A DNA stretch of 64,000 nucleotides from Liopterus haemorrhoidalis (Eukaryota > Arthropoda > Insecta > Coleoptera > Dytiscidae). Position numbers and translations under genes: made by a program. Shown here in pieces: positions 10,884 through 20,624 of this stretch (within the stretch, counting starts at the first letter, position 1; every line of letters starts with the position of its first letter). The notes beneath the pieces were generated by a model, which saw nothing but the letters and a program-made list of their open reading frames with translations, had not been told where the DNA came from and made no database searches. The stretch is taken from positions 16,556,879 to 16,620,878 of the forward strand of contig OZ020622.1 of the NCBI GenBank assembly GCA_963971575.1. Direction: 5' to 3'.

Positions 10884-12210
10884 CAGGGACGTAGCCAGGG
10901 GGGGGCATTTGCCCCCCCCCTAGATAGTTTACCTTATATAAAATATAATTTAGGTTGTTAGAAAAAAAATTATAAATTTACTGGACTTTTATTACAACCG
11001 GAATATACTACAAAAGACCTAAAACAGGGGTTGGAAACCTGTGGCTCCGGAGCCGTGGCATGCGGATCTTTTAGAAAATTATGTGGCTCTTTGAAAATTG
11101 GCTGGTTTTTATTTTAATATAATCTATTTTTTAATTTTCAACTTTCTGCCTGTACTATACAGGTTTTGTATTTTTCAGAATGTTTTACGGTGCAATTCAC
11201 GCCCGGTAATTCCCCGAGTTACTGCATATTCCCTTTTAGAAGAAGTTATTTGTGTCGAAAAAAAGTTATCTGTATTTGTGAATGATTTACGTGCAAAAAT
11301 ATTTTTACATTTTATTAAATTACAAAAACATGTTATTAATGCAATTTTTTTTTTTTGCACAAACTATTGTTAACATGAAAGAAGCTTTTCGAGATAGATT
11401 TAAAGAGTTTAGAAAATATAAAGCTACACTAGCTTTTTTGACAAAACCAATTGAAGTAGATATGTAGCAATTACATTTATCACCTTCAATTAGTGGATTT
11501 GAAATCCAAAGGTTTATGGAATTATATATTCTTAAAACTTAATTCTGAACTGGAAAATTTATAAAGAAAAAAGTGAATTTTATCTTCCCAGCATAAGTGG
11601 ACCGAAATTCGCAATCTTCAAAATGTAGAAAAAGTTCTTTTCGAAGCTTGGAACCGTCTTCCAGAATCGTTCAATCTTAAAAAATTATGCTTTTGGGCTA
11701 CTGACAATTTTCGGATCCACATATTACTGTAAGCAAATCTTTTCACATATGAAATTAATTAAGAGTCAGTTAAGAAGTAATCTTACTGACCTGAAACTAG
11801 AGTGCTGCCTTAAGTTAAAGATTACTGAATATTCACCAAATATTGAAGCCTTATAGGACACTATACAGGAACAATCGTCCCATTACAAAAATTATTATAT
11901 TGTAATATATTGGCAACTACAATAGGTAATTTGTGTATTAATTTATTGTAATACTTGACTATTTTAAAACAAATAAACAATTTTTACGTTTTTTTTCTTA
12001 AATATAGCATATATTTTTTAGCTGCTCTTCCATGTTATTGTGTTTTTTATCAATATAGATTTGGCTCTTTGTCACTGAAAGGTTGCCGACCCCTGACCTA
12101 GAACGCTGTTATTTTCTACCCAAGCCATGTAATTAAGGTCGTACCGACCAATTTAGAATATTTTGTTATTTTTGCCCCCCCCCCAAGCTGAAATCCTGGC
12201 TACGTCCCTG
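10884..12210. mobile_element. Outer hAT-like element J
   Basis: Perfect 8 bp target duplication TCTCACAA at 10876-10883 and 12211-12218, with 16 bp TIRs CAGGGACGTAGCCAGG at both ends. Poly-C tracts lie just inside each TIR (about 10911 and 12176). Apart from the nested element K, only about 256 bp of J remain, so J itself was a MITE with no coding capacity. Confidence 0.92.
11025..12095 (+). mobile_element. Nested hAT element K with decayed transposase
   Basis: TIRs CAGGGGTTGGAAACCT and, inverted, CAGGGGTCGGCAACCT. The target duplication is ACCTAAAA (11017-11024) against ACCTAGAA (12096-12103), 7 of 8. Just inside are GTGGCTC and the inverse, as in ZBED/GTF2I-associated hATs. The plus strand holds remains of the transposase C-terminal half from about 11375: FRDRFKEFRKYKATLAFL, then a LHLSPSISGFEIQRFMEL block. 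Scattered RT-free hAT dimerisation pieces follow, around 11640-11860 (a FGSTYYCKQIFSHMK-like region, then LTDLKLECCLKLKIT). Many stops; inactive. Confidence 0.88.
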
Positions 12211-12369
12211 TCTCACAAAATATGGAAAAACTAGAAATTTAGCCCATTTTCGGCGGTCTTCGCCTCTACATTGTTGTGGTAGGTGGTATTCGTTTTATCA
12301 ACAAATGTATACATTAATCGCTGCATATAATCAAATACATTCTCTGATTTTCTCAAACTTGCAGCAGTA

Positions 12370-12645
12370 TTTCCGTTGCACAAAAAAGACAATAAAGATG
12401 ATTTGAACAATTATCGTCCAATATTGTCCAAAATTTTTGAAAAAGTAATTTTTATCCAAATAATGGCATAATTTGAAACAAATTTACTTTTCAATAAATC
12501 TCAATTCGGATTTCGCTCTCAGAGATCTACTGTTGATGCTATTTTGTCATTTATAAATAAAGTTACAGAAGTCTTGAAGTTGGTGAATTTTGTCTTTCAA
12601 ATTTTTTAGACAGCTTTACATCTGTTGAATGTGTCTCGCATACTA
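12370..12645 (+). pseudogene. LINE reverse transcriptase, upstream piece
   Basis: The plus strand encodes FPLHKKDNKDDLNNYRPI, ILSKIFEKVI, then after a stop NLLFNKSQFGFRSQRSTVDA. These are the first RT motifs of a jockey/CR1-type LINE. The frame is lost near 12600, where the THAP-containing insertion begins. The same gene seems to resume at 13103. Confidence 0.8.
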
Positions 12646-12703
12646 CTAATATAAAAACTAAAAGTATTGACATCTGACACTACCGATAGAGGCGCTACAG
12701 TAT

Positions 12704-13009
12704 TCACATCATGGCTGACTTTGGTAGAATATTTTTGACAGGTTCAATGGTATCTTCATGTGATATTTATTGAAACACACTCTAAAATGGTCTTTAACTG
12801 TCTTTCCACTTCTAAGAACATATTCCCATGCTTGTCTTCTATCCATAACTACACGTTCACCACCACGTAAATTCAGAAACACGATTTTTTTTGCCACATT
12901 TCGGAACACGATGAAAACTTAGGTCTCTATCACGACCTACTTTTGCATTGCAAAGATAAACACAACAATTCACGTTGCATTTAATTTTTGCTTGCAATTT
13001 TAAAGACAT
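12704..13009 (-). pseudogene. THAP zinc-finger gene relic inside a LINE
   Basis: A minus-strand ATG at 13007-13009 begins a frame with a THAP N-terminal signature: C..CCVYLCNAKVGRDRDLSFHRVPK (first Cys pair and the F/P positions), ending near 12865. After a frameshift, WEYVLRSGKTVKDHFRVC carries the second half, with VC....H giving the C2CH ligands. A further shift leads to EDTIEPVKNILPKSAMM and a stop at 12704-12706. THAP domains bind DNA and occur in P-element-type transposases and host factors. The block is flanked by two direct copies of TAGAGGCGCT(A/T)CAG (about 12686-12700 and 13086-13100). Only the DNA-binding part is seen, so a transposon fragment is likelier than a gene. Confidence 0.65.
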
Positions 13010-13102
13010 ATTTTAAAAACTTGCTATGAAAACAACAGTAAACAAACTCGACTATCCTACAACCGTCAGTTTCTCAAAATCTCACTAGAGGCGCTTCAGT
13101 TA

Positions 13103-13345
13103 TTGTCAGTTGACAATATAACTTTGATCCATGTAGCTGCTCACTTATCAAATCATATCTCAGCAATCGGAAACAATTTGTTATTTTTAATAATAAAGTC
13201 GCTGGATGTTGAACGTGGTGTTCTACAAGGATCCGTTTTAGGACCACTTCTATTTCTAATCTACGAAAACGATTTTTCAAATTACATTGAAAATGATTCT
13301 ATTTTGTATGTAGATGATACCACCATAAACTCTTATTCATTGGGC
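13103..13345 (+). pseudogene. LINE reverse transcriptase, downstream piece
   Basis: The frame shows HLSNHISAIGNN, then LDVERGVLQGSVLGPLLFLI, ENDFSNYIENDSILYVDDTTI. The catalytic box is YVDD where family members usually have YADD. It follows the upstream piece in RT order, so both probably derive from one LINE split by the THAP block. It stops at element Q. Confidence 0.8.
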
Positions 13346-13736
13346 GCGTTCAGCGCCTAAACCGTTGTGTTTAAACGTAAACGTACGTTGATTAAACAAT
13401 TTGGTGAATGTCTGAACGATTACCGGTTAGTTTCAACGCGAGTGTTTGACATTTTGAGTACATAACCTTAAAACATATTTAGAGATCAATTTCTAATAGA
13501 TACAAACCATTTTAGACTGTCAAGTGGCAGAATTAATCAACTTGTTAGCTCCAGTGCTATTTAACTTGTATCTTGTATAAATTTTCCGCTAAAAATTTAG
13601 GTTAGGTATACAAGTCAACATAACTAAACGTAAAATGTTTACGTTGAGATGTTTAGTAAACTGTTGACTGTCAACGGTAACGTTCAGAAGGTAAACGTAG
13701 TGAACGTACTAAACTGTTTAGGGCGCTGAACGGCGC
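13342..13736. mobile_element. Non-autonomous TIR element Q
   Basis: Left end GCGCGTTCAGCGCCTAAAC and, inverted right end, GCGCCGTTCAGCGCCCTAAAC (one internal base extra). Subterminal ACGTACGTT/TACGTTCAC motifs repeat inside. No coding. The target duplication is not clear, and the superfamily is not assigned. Confidence 0.65.
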
Positions 13737-13737
13737 G

Positions 13738-13778
13738 ATTAAATTAATGATAATGGGCGCCATTATCATTAATTTAAT
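13738..13778. repeat. Perfect 19 bp-arm hairpin
   Basis: The arms 13738-13756 and 13760-13778 are exact reverse complements (core TTAATGATAATGG) with a GCG loop. It sits directly beside the right end of element Q. Confidence 0.9.
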
Positions 13779-14089
13779 AAATGAAAATAATATAATTATT
13801 GAAAAAGCAAATGAATGGTTTCTTTAGAAAGAATCGTCGATAGATGATAAATAAATTGTACTACCCTAATAATTATTGCCTATTTTCTTGCTCCATATTT
13901 GTATTTGTACTTTGTATTATATTGCTTGTATGACTGACTAAAACAATGTTTTATTTTGTATTATAATCAATAAATAAATATAATGACAGAGAAATTTAAC
14001 ATCATGAGAATACACATACCTAGGTATATGTTCTTTATTTCCCCTAGACCTTCAGGCGTTTCGGGTATTAACTATTACAAGGTAATAAA

Positions 14090-15067
14090 AATCAAATAAC
14101 ATTATAATATGAATCTTTTAAAATATTTTTTATTTCATTTCCTTGTTCTTTCCCGTATGTCCTTCTCTTCCTTCCTTATCAATCCGGCTTCCCTCTCTGA
14201 TCTTCTTGCCACCAGTTCTCTCGCCCATCTTTCTCCCTTGCCTTCCTCACTCATCAGTTCCTTTTTCTTTTCTTCACAGACTGCCATCTCCTGTATATCT
14301 TCGCTAAATGCTCTATCGTTTCCTCTTCTTCCTTATACATTCTGCAAAGATTGTCCTCTGGCTTTGCCCAGTATCTGTTGTTCCTCTCTTCGTTGCCGCA
14401 TCTTAACCTCGCTATGCTCCTAACTCTATCCCCTGATCTTCCTCTTTTCCCCTTCAAATATCTTGGTGTTGACTCGTATCTCTTTATATATATTTTCACA
14501 CTCCGCAATTTGTCTATTCTTTCTGTTCTTTCCTGCTCCAGTATCTCCTGATGTTTCCTTCTCAATTCTTCTGCTATATCTGTTCCTCCGTTTAACTTTC
14601 TCTCTGCTTCTCTTATGTCCATTCCACTCCTCTAAAAGTACTCTTTTCGTGTCTTTTCCCATGCCGACAATTTGTCTTTTTGTTATTCCTTCATTCTTTC
14701 TTCCCAGCATTCGCTAAGTAATTTTCTATTCCCTTCTGACTTTCTCCTCATATTTCACTGCCCTCGCACCGGCACCCACTCCCTGCTATTCCCTAATCAT
14801 TTCCTCTTTCACAATGTATCCTGGTGTCGTTCTGTCTACCCCCAATGTCCATCTCATATAGCCTTCTTGTACCCTTTCCATCATATCCCATTCCTTCCAT
14901 CCCCAAATCTTCATTTCGTACATAAGGATATTCTTTACTATTGCATCGAATATCTTCATCCTCCACTTGGTATCGTCATTAAACCTCCTCTCCCCTATGC
15001 TCCATTGATATCTCATAACCAGCCTTGATTTCTTCACTCTTTCCCTTATGTGCTCTGTTCGTGGCAA
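14090..15067 (-). pseudogene. LINE reverse transcriptase C-terminal region, family X copy 1
   Basis: Minus-strand frames encode the region downstream of RT seen in many insect LINEs: RLVMRYQWSIGERRF, MYEMKIWGWKEWDMMERVQ and RWTLGVDRTTPGYIVKEE (15030-14790). After a shift come a charged coiled-coil-like stretch and RLRCGNEERNNRYW followed by CRMYKEEEETIEHL, a Cys/His knuckle with one Cys replaced by Tyr. The 3' UTR contains ACGCCTGAAGGTCTAGGGG near 14050. Frameshifts show it is dead. Copies are also at 17485-17940 and, more distantly, 27306-27905. Confidence 0.78.
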
Positions 15068-15084
15068 TTTTTCTCGTGAAACAG

Positions 15085-15772
15085 TTTTTTCTAGTGAATT
15101 CTAAAAATGAGTGCATTTCGAGTAACGGTGTGCCATCAGGTTTTGCTCCAGACTTAGGCACAGTACGGAAACTTTTGCAAAACTTCAGCAGGCCTACGGA
15201 GACAGTGTCTTGTCAAGGACCCAGGTTTTTTGGTGGTTTAAGGCATTTTCAGAAGGAAGAGAATTGTTTGAAGTTAAATCACGCAGAGGAATGCCTTCAT
15301 CTTCAAGAACCGATGAAAATGTCGACAGAATCCGGGATCTTGCGCGTTCCGATCGTCGGTTGATGGTCAGAATGATCGGGGAAAAGTTGAATTTAACTCA
15401 CACTACCCTTCATCAGATTTTGATCAATGAAATGGGGACGAGAAAAATCTGCGCACACACAGCAATTTCAATAAACGAGTTTTTGGACAGTAAAAATATT
15501 CCTTTGGCTCCTCAGTCTCATTATTCGCCTGACTTGAATCCTTGTGACTTTTTCCTCTTCCCAAGATTGAAAAATCACCTCAAGAGACGTCAGTTTGGGA
15601 CACTCTAAAACATTCAAACGTCCGTAATCGACCAACTGAAAGATATTCCAGTATTCGAGTTCCAGCACTGCTATGAGGATTGGAAGAACCGTATCCAGCA
15701 CTGTGGGGTTTCCCAAGGAAGTTATTTTGAGGGAGACAATATTGAATTGTTATTCTATTCGAATAAAAAATT
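15085..15772 (+). pseudogene. Mariner transposase fragment with deleted catalytic core
   Basis: The N-terminal helix-turn-helix part is present (FWWFKAFSEGRE, DENVDRIRDLARSDRRL, LNLTHTTLHQILINEMG). It joins directly to the C-terminal part (HTAISINEFL, PQSHYSPDLNPCDFFLFP, LKNHLKRRQFGTL). After a stop and frameshift come QLKDIPVFEFQHCYEDW and SQGSYFEGDN. The missing centre removes the first two catalytic aspartates of the DD34D triad, so it cannot be active. The final FEGDN is the usual mariner C terminus. Confidence 0.85.
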
Positions 15773-16392
15773 TAAATCAGTCCGGTTACTTAATATACAC
15801 ACCTCGTAATCCTCGTAACCTGTCATCAATTCTCATAATGAAAGATATTTCAGCTAATTTTTTCTTCATCTTCTGCAGTTATCAACTCATCATACAGATG
15901 ACTTCCTTCTTGGTGATTGGTTCTACTCAGGATCTTCTGAGAATGCGCTATCTTGTTAGTATTATAAAATTAATGAATAAGCACTATAGATCTAGTAGAT
16001 CATTCATAAATCATTTCTATATTGGTTATTGAGTTCGTTGTATTGTAATTAGTTTGTCAGAATAATTAGTTTTTAAATTCATTTACCTAATGAATATTTA
16101 TAGAATATTGTTAATATATGGTGTGGCTTCGTATGTCGTCGTGTCCTATGGGAATCTATACCATTAGCATTATGGAGATTTTATGTTCATTAATAAAATT
16201 ATAACAAAAAAATATTAATTACAAAAACAAAAATATTCTCTAGGCGCCAACGGTTGTAATGTGAGCTTTTGATGTATTACATTACTTTTAATTTATTTCA
16301 AAGTTGATGTCCTGATACCGAAAAATGACAGCAAAGTATAATAAAACAAGATAATCAAAATACTATTTACTTTTATAGTAAATACGAAATAC
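15773..16392. other. No recognisable gene
   Basis: A+T-rich, no repeat edge or coding block recognised. Confidence 0.4.
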
Positions 16393-16640
16393 GACAGGCC
16401 GAGGTGAGCCTAGGCCTTCTGTTTCAAAGATTCATGATCCTATTTACTGCGTATATTTGGCAGTAATATGGACGGTATTACGTCCATTTTTTAGTGTACA
16501 TAGACAGACTCCTACAGTTTATAGCAGGTTGCGAACGGCTAAACAGAACTTGTAATTTGTATAAATATTTTTTGCACCAATTATTTGATATAGGAAGGAG
16601 TTGAACTAACGTCTATATCCTTGTTTATAAGAATTACTTA
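16393..16640 (-). mobile_element. SINE-like repeat, copy 2
   Basis: Minus orientation, with a B-box-like AGTTCAACTCC at about 16588-16598, then ATCAAATAATT, CTGTTTAGCCGTTCGCAACC, CACTAAAAAATGGACG and a 3' end AGGCTCACCTCGGCCTGTCG. It matches 30165-30455 over its length. Confidence 0.65.
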
Positions 16641-16689
16641 TGGTATATCCTTGAAAACCATTTTATATCCTATTATTCGATGATAACCC

Positions 16690-17375
16690 GGTAGTCTTAG
16701 CTGAAGATGAAATTGATTCAATTTGGTGATGTTGATTAAAGAGGAGAAGTGGGGATGGAAAATAAATATACAGAAGACAATCTCGTTGTCGATAAGCTAT
16801 CGAAGTGATCTCAAAATTGATGATGACACCAGAAGAAACTGTCAGTCATTTAAAAACGTAAGCGTCATCTTAACAAACAGAGGACACCAAGCAGCCCGAT
16901 ATAGTGGAACAACAATCTAACAAATAAGACCAAAATGATTATCTTTAAGGCGATTATTGAAAGCATATGCACCCATGGCAGCTCACAAAGAAAATCAATC
17001 TCGATTAAGCACTCTGCAGATGGATTTTTGTAGGAAGACTTGCGATATCTCCAAACATGAACACTTTCCTAATTATACTATAAGAGCATCTATGAATTTT
17101 TAAAATTCCTAGACAATCGTAGGTCCAACAAAGAATAAACGACTCTTATGGATTGGACATCTCCAGCGTTCTTAAGGATGGTTTAAAAAGATCTAGGAAT
17201 GGATTAATAAACGCAGAAGAGTGTCTGGGGTGCCAGCAAGAATCTGAGTTCAAGATGTGCGAAAGACGATGGACGAAAGACGTTATATAGGATTACATGG
17301 TGAAGAGGAAGCGGAGATAACCAGACTCCCTTTTAACTGTGGATCTAAAATCTTATTATTTTAAATGAATTACAC
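16690..17375 (+). pseudogene. LINE C-terminal region (RTE-like), decayed
   Basis: Plus-strand frames carry EEKWGWKINIQKT, SFKNVSVILTNRG, LSTLQMDFCRKTCDISK, NKRLLWIGHLQRS, RRRVSGVPARI and DVRKTMDERRYIGLHGEEAE in order. This series follows the RT palm in RTE/BovB-type LINEs of insects. Stops interrupt every frame. Confidence 0.75.
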
Positions 17376-17429
17376 TAAAAACCCCGATTATCCGAATGTT
17401 CGTATTTGATATTTTTTGTCTGAAAATGT

Positions 17430-18111
17430 CAGTATTTGAAATACTTATGAAGTATTTCAAATATTTCCCTAGTCCATTCTCCAAAGAGATGAGTCAGTGG
17501 AATTCCGAAAAACTTAAAGGGGGAAGAGGGGGTAGAATCAGCAGGATAGCACGGTTGAGATGCGGCAAGGAAGAGAGGAAGAACTGGGCAAAGCCAGAGG
17601 ACAGGCTCTGTAGAATGCGCAAGGAAGCAGAGGAAACTTTGAAGCATTTAGCGTAGAGATGCAGAGAGATGGCAGTCTGGCAGGAAGGGATAAAGGAACT
17701 GACGAGTGAGGAAGGCAAGGGAGAAAAATGGGCGAGAGAATTGGAGGCAAGAAGGAAGGAGATCGGAGAGGGTAGCAGGAAGGAGAATAGGAAGAAAGAG
17801 AGAGGCACTGGAAGAAGAAGGAAGAAATGAAAAAAATACTGTAAATAGTCTTATATTATAATATTATTTCAGTATCATTTCTTGTAATATTTAAGACCTT
17901 AAACGCCGCAAAGGCCTAGGTGAAATAAAGAATATATTTCCCTAGTATTTAAAATATTTTCCTAATATTTCAAATATTTCCTTAGTAAATATTTCAAGTA
18001 TTTTCTAATATTTCAAATATTTCCCTATTATTTAAAATATTTCCCTAGTATTTCAAATATTTTCCTAGTATTTGAAATATTTCCCAACATGCAGGACGAA
18101 TGGTCACCCTA
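17430..18111. mobile_element. TAGGGTGACCA-type hAT MITE (E2) with A+T-rich minisatellite
   Basis: About 17430-17482 and 17940-18090 hold degenerate tandem copies of a roughly 20 bp unit (AATATTTCCCTAGTATTTCA). The array ends at the right terminus GGACGAATGGTCACCCTA (18094-18111), which is the inverse of the left end of the element at 39403. The matching left TIR was not found. The array is split by the LINE fragment at 17485-17940, and the hAT L inserted exactly at its right end. Confidence 0.6.
17485..17940 (+). pseudogene. LINE family X, 3' end, copy 2
   Basis: Plus strand: GRISRIARLRCGKEERKNW then CRMRKEAEETLKHL, the same charged C terminus as 14254-14622. It is followed by a purine-rich stretch and a 3' end AAGGCCTAGGTGAAATAAAG. 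It interrupts the 20 bp minisatellite. Confidence 0.75.
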
Positions 18112-18114
18112 GCA

Positions 18115-19222
18115 CAGTGATGGCGAACCTTTTGAGCTCGGTGTGTCAAAATTCGGAAAAAACTAGCTTATCTCAGGTGTCGTGTCATATCTAGAAATAT
18201 CCATTATTTTGCCCTAGTAGAAAAATAATTATATTTTTGATATATTTATTTGTTAAAAAACCAAAAACAAATAATTCTTTATATTAATGTCTTTTTACCG
18301 ACCACCAACATATATAAAGGAGGTATTGTGATCATACCGATTTTGACGTTTCGAGATTTCGATGGATCTCCACGAATTGAGGTCCCTACATAACGTTTTG
18401 ACTATTTTTGGCATGATGTCTGTCGGTCTGTCTGTCCGTCCGTCTGTCTGTGTACACGTGCAGAGCAAATTCGGCTGAAAGGATTTTTATGAAACTTCAT
18501 ACTTGAGCTTCTGCCATCAATGGCACGAGTTGATGGAAGTTTACTCGTGTCGATTTTAAGATTTTTGCGAATATTTCACAACAGCAAAATATTTCGAAAA
18601 AATTTATTGAACAAAAGTTGCTATAAAAGCAATAACTAACAACTTTTATTTGAGACATTTTTTGATAAAACGAAAAATATTTGAAACATTTTTCATACTT
18701 ATATGTAACGTTTCCATGGTCATGATAAATAATATCTCTGTTAGAAAACATTGGGCCAAGTTATTTATACTCTGCTGCTAGAATGTATTTTATACAAGTA
18801 CTTTATGATGGTGGTGGCCACAGCTGATTTTTTGTTGCTGAATTTCATTTGCTAAATCTTCAGTTGAACGTTGGTATTTTGTGCACTTCAAGCCCAAGCA
18901 ACCGCTACTAACTTCATCTGTCAGTCGGTTTCTTTTATTGGTTTTATTGTTTAACGCCGAGAATAAGGTCTCACAAATGTGCGTAGAGGGAAAAATCGTT
19001 CTAAAGTCCTGTAATCGGTTCCAAGCACTCCAAATATCCTGTTCGTAGTGGCACTCTTTTCTCCAAACGATTTCTTTCCAGATTCTCAAGTTTCGAACTC
19101 AAGTCAACAAACACAGATGCGTTCACTGTTCTTGGCTGAAGACCGTCCGTAAACGATGCGTGTCACTCAAAATGACTTGGCGTGTCACCCGAGACACGCG
19201 TGTCATTGGTTCGCCATCACTG
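18115..19222 (-). mobile_element. hAT element L with partial transposase
   Basis: Perfect 8 bp duplication CCCTAGCA at 18107-18114 and 19223-19230; TIR CAGTGATGGCGAACC at both ends. The minus strand, about 19089-18840, encodes the transposase C terminus: WSAWNRLQDFRTIFPSTHIC, ETLFSALNNKTNKRNRLTDE, then a helical tail with KYQRSTEDLANEIQQQK. This is the hAT dimerisation domain of the ZBED/GTF2I-like group; the catalytic N-terminal two thirds are gone. A family C element sits inside. A second partial copy starts at 63646. Confidence 0.9.
18292..18832 (+). mobile_element. Family C element, copy C1
   Basis: Plus orientation: TTTTTACCGACCACCAACAT at the 5' end, then TGATCATACCGATTTTGACG, a short GTCTGTCTGTCCGTC tract (about 18419-18452), ACGTGTACAC/GTGTACACGTGCAGAG, and the 3' part ending GGTGGTGGCCACAGCTG. 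Inserted in hAT L; copy 63646 onward lacks it. Confidence 0.75.
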
Positions 19223-19951
19223 CCCTAGCATATGCATAAGCCAAATTAGTGGTATGCTCTGCTTATAGTACGAACATTTGTTTATAATAAACAGACAATA
19301 TACACCACTGATACATATTTATGCTTATGCCATGTGCTATTATAAATGAGGCTTAAGGGGTTGAACTAAACGGGTTCTTACACTTTGCTGTTTATTTTCA
19401 TCCCCTTAACCCAAATAATAACATATAAAAACATGTAAAAGTGATGTAGTTGTATGAATGTCATACATGGCATGATTAGGTACATGCAATAAAAGGCTAA
19501 TGATGTGACACACGAGAGGCGAATATACACGCACTCGGAGCTGGCCGGGTGTAAGGCGGCCGGAGTCCGCTCTCAGTCCGTGGCTCTCGGCCTCCTCAAT
19601 GAACGTACGTACTATGAGCGTGCTACAGAGGAATGTTGCACTGTAATAGCACACTATCGTGACCTACCATACCATACCGATTAATAATTAGTATAGAAAC
19701 ATTGGATTCTAGTTGTAAACATGAACACTATCACGAAAAATGTGCTTTTAAAACGCATGTCAAATATTACACTTCTCATTCAACACCTAGACCTCTGGGT
19801 TGTAGGTTCTACGGCAGGTAAGTGTACGAGCACGTAGAAATATTGTTGCCGGCGACTATAGGCGCTGGCTAGTCGGCGAATTTATATGCTGGCTAGTCAT
19901 ATTTTCTAGCTAGCCAAGCTTATCTAGGTACGAGTTAAGTTCGTCAATAGA
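19223..19951. other. Unassigned, with a G+C-rich patch
   Basis: About 19500-19610 is locally G+C-rich (GGCGGCCGGAGTCCGC) amid A+T-rich DNA. No coding block or splice pattern was recognised. Confidence 0.35.
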
Positions 19952-20624
19952 AAAATTAAGCTGTGGCCACCACAGGACCGACCGCCATCATAAACTACTT
20001 ATATAAAATACATTCTAGCAGCAGAGTAGAAATAACTTGGCCTAATATTTTCTAACAGAGATATTATTTATCATGACCATGGAAACGTTACATATAAGTA
20101 TGAAAAAATTGAGACTTTTTTACAAAAATTATTCTAAATTTTTCGTTTTATCAAAAAACGTTTCAAATAAAAGTTATTAATTATTGCTTTTATAGCAACT
20201 TTTGTTCAATAAATTTTTTCGAAATATTTTTCTGTTGTGAAATATTCACAAAAATCTTAAAATTGACACGAGTAATCTCCCATTTTTAGTCAACCGATTT
20301 TTACTAAAAGTTGATCAACTCGTGCCATTGATAGCAGAAGCTTAAATATGAAGTTTCATAAAAATCCTTTCAGCCGAATTTGCTCTGCACGTGTACACAG
20401 ACAGACGGACAGACGGACAGACAGACGGACAGACAGACAGACGGACAGACAGACAGACGGACAGACAGACGGACAGACAGACGGACGGACAGACAGACCG
20501 ACAGACATCATGCTAAAAATAGTCAAAACGTTATGCAGGGACCTTAATTCATGGAGATCCATCGAAACGTCAAAATTGGTATGATCACAATACCTCCCTT
20601 ATGTATATTGGCAGTCGGTAAAAA
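19952..20624 (-). mobile_element. Family C element, copy C2, near complete
   Basis: Minus orientation. The 3' hairpin is CTGTGGCCACCACAG at 19961-19975 (6 bp stem, 3 nt loop), next to the subterminal repeat ACCGACCGCCA (19977-19987). The inverse partner TGGCAGTCGGT is at 20609-20619. A (GACA/GACG)n tract occupies about 20397-20507, preceded by CTCTGCACGTGTACACAG. It directly abuts copy A2. Open frames over the tract are microsatellite translations. Confidence 0.82.

Noticed and set aside
14109..15028. Pyrimidine-rich plus-strand frames with Leu/Ser/Phe
   Set aside because: Antisense shadows of the purine-rich LINE C terminus on the minus strand.
20348..20584. Repeat protein with THRQ/TDRR pattern
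   Set aside because: Translation of the family C GACA/GACG tract; the same frame recurs at 42715 for the same reason.
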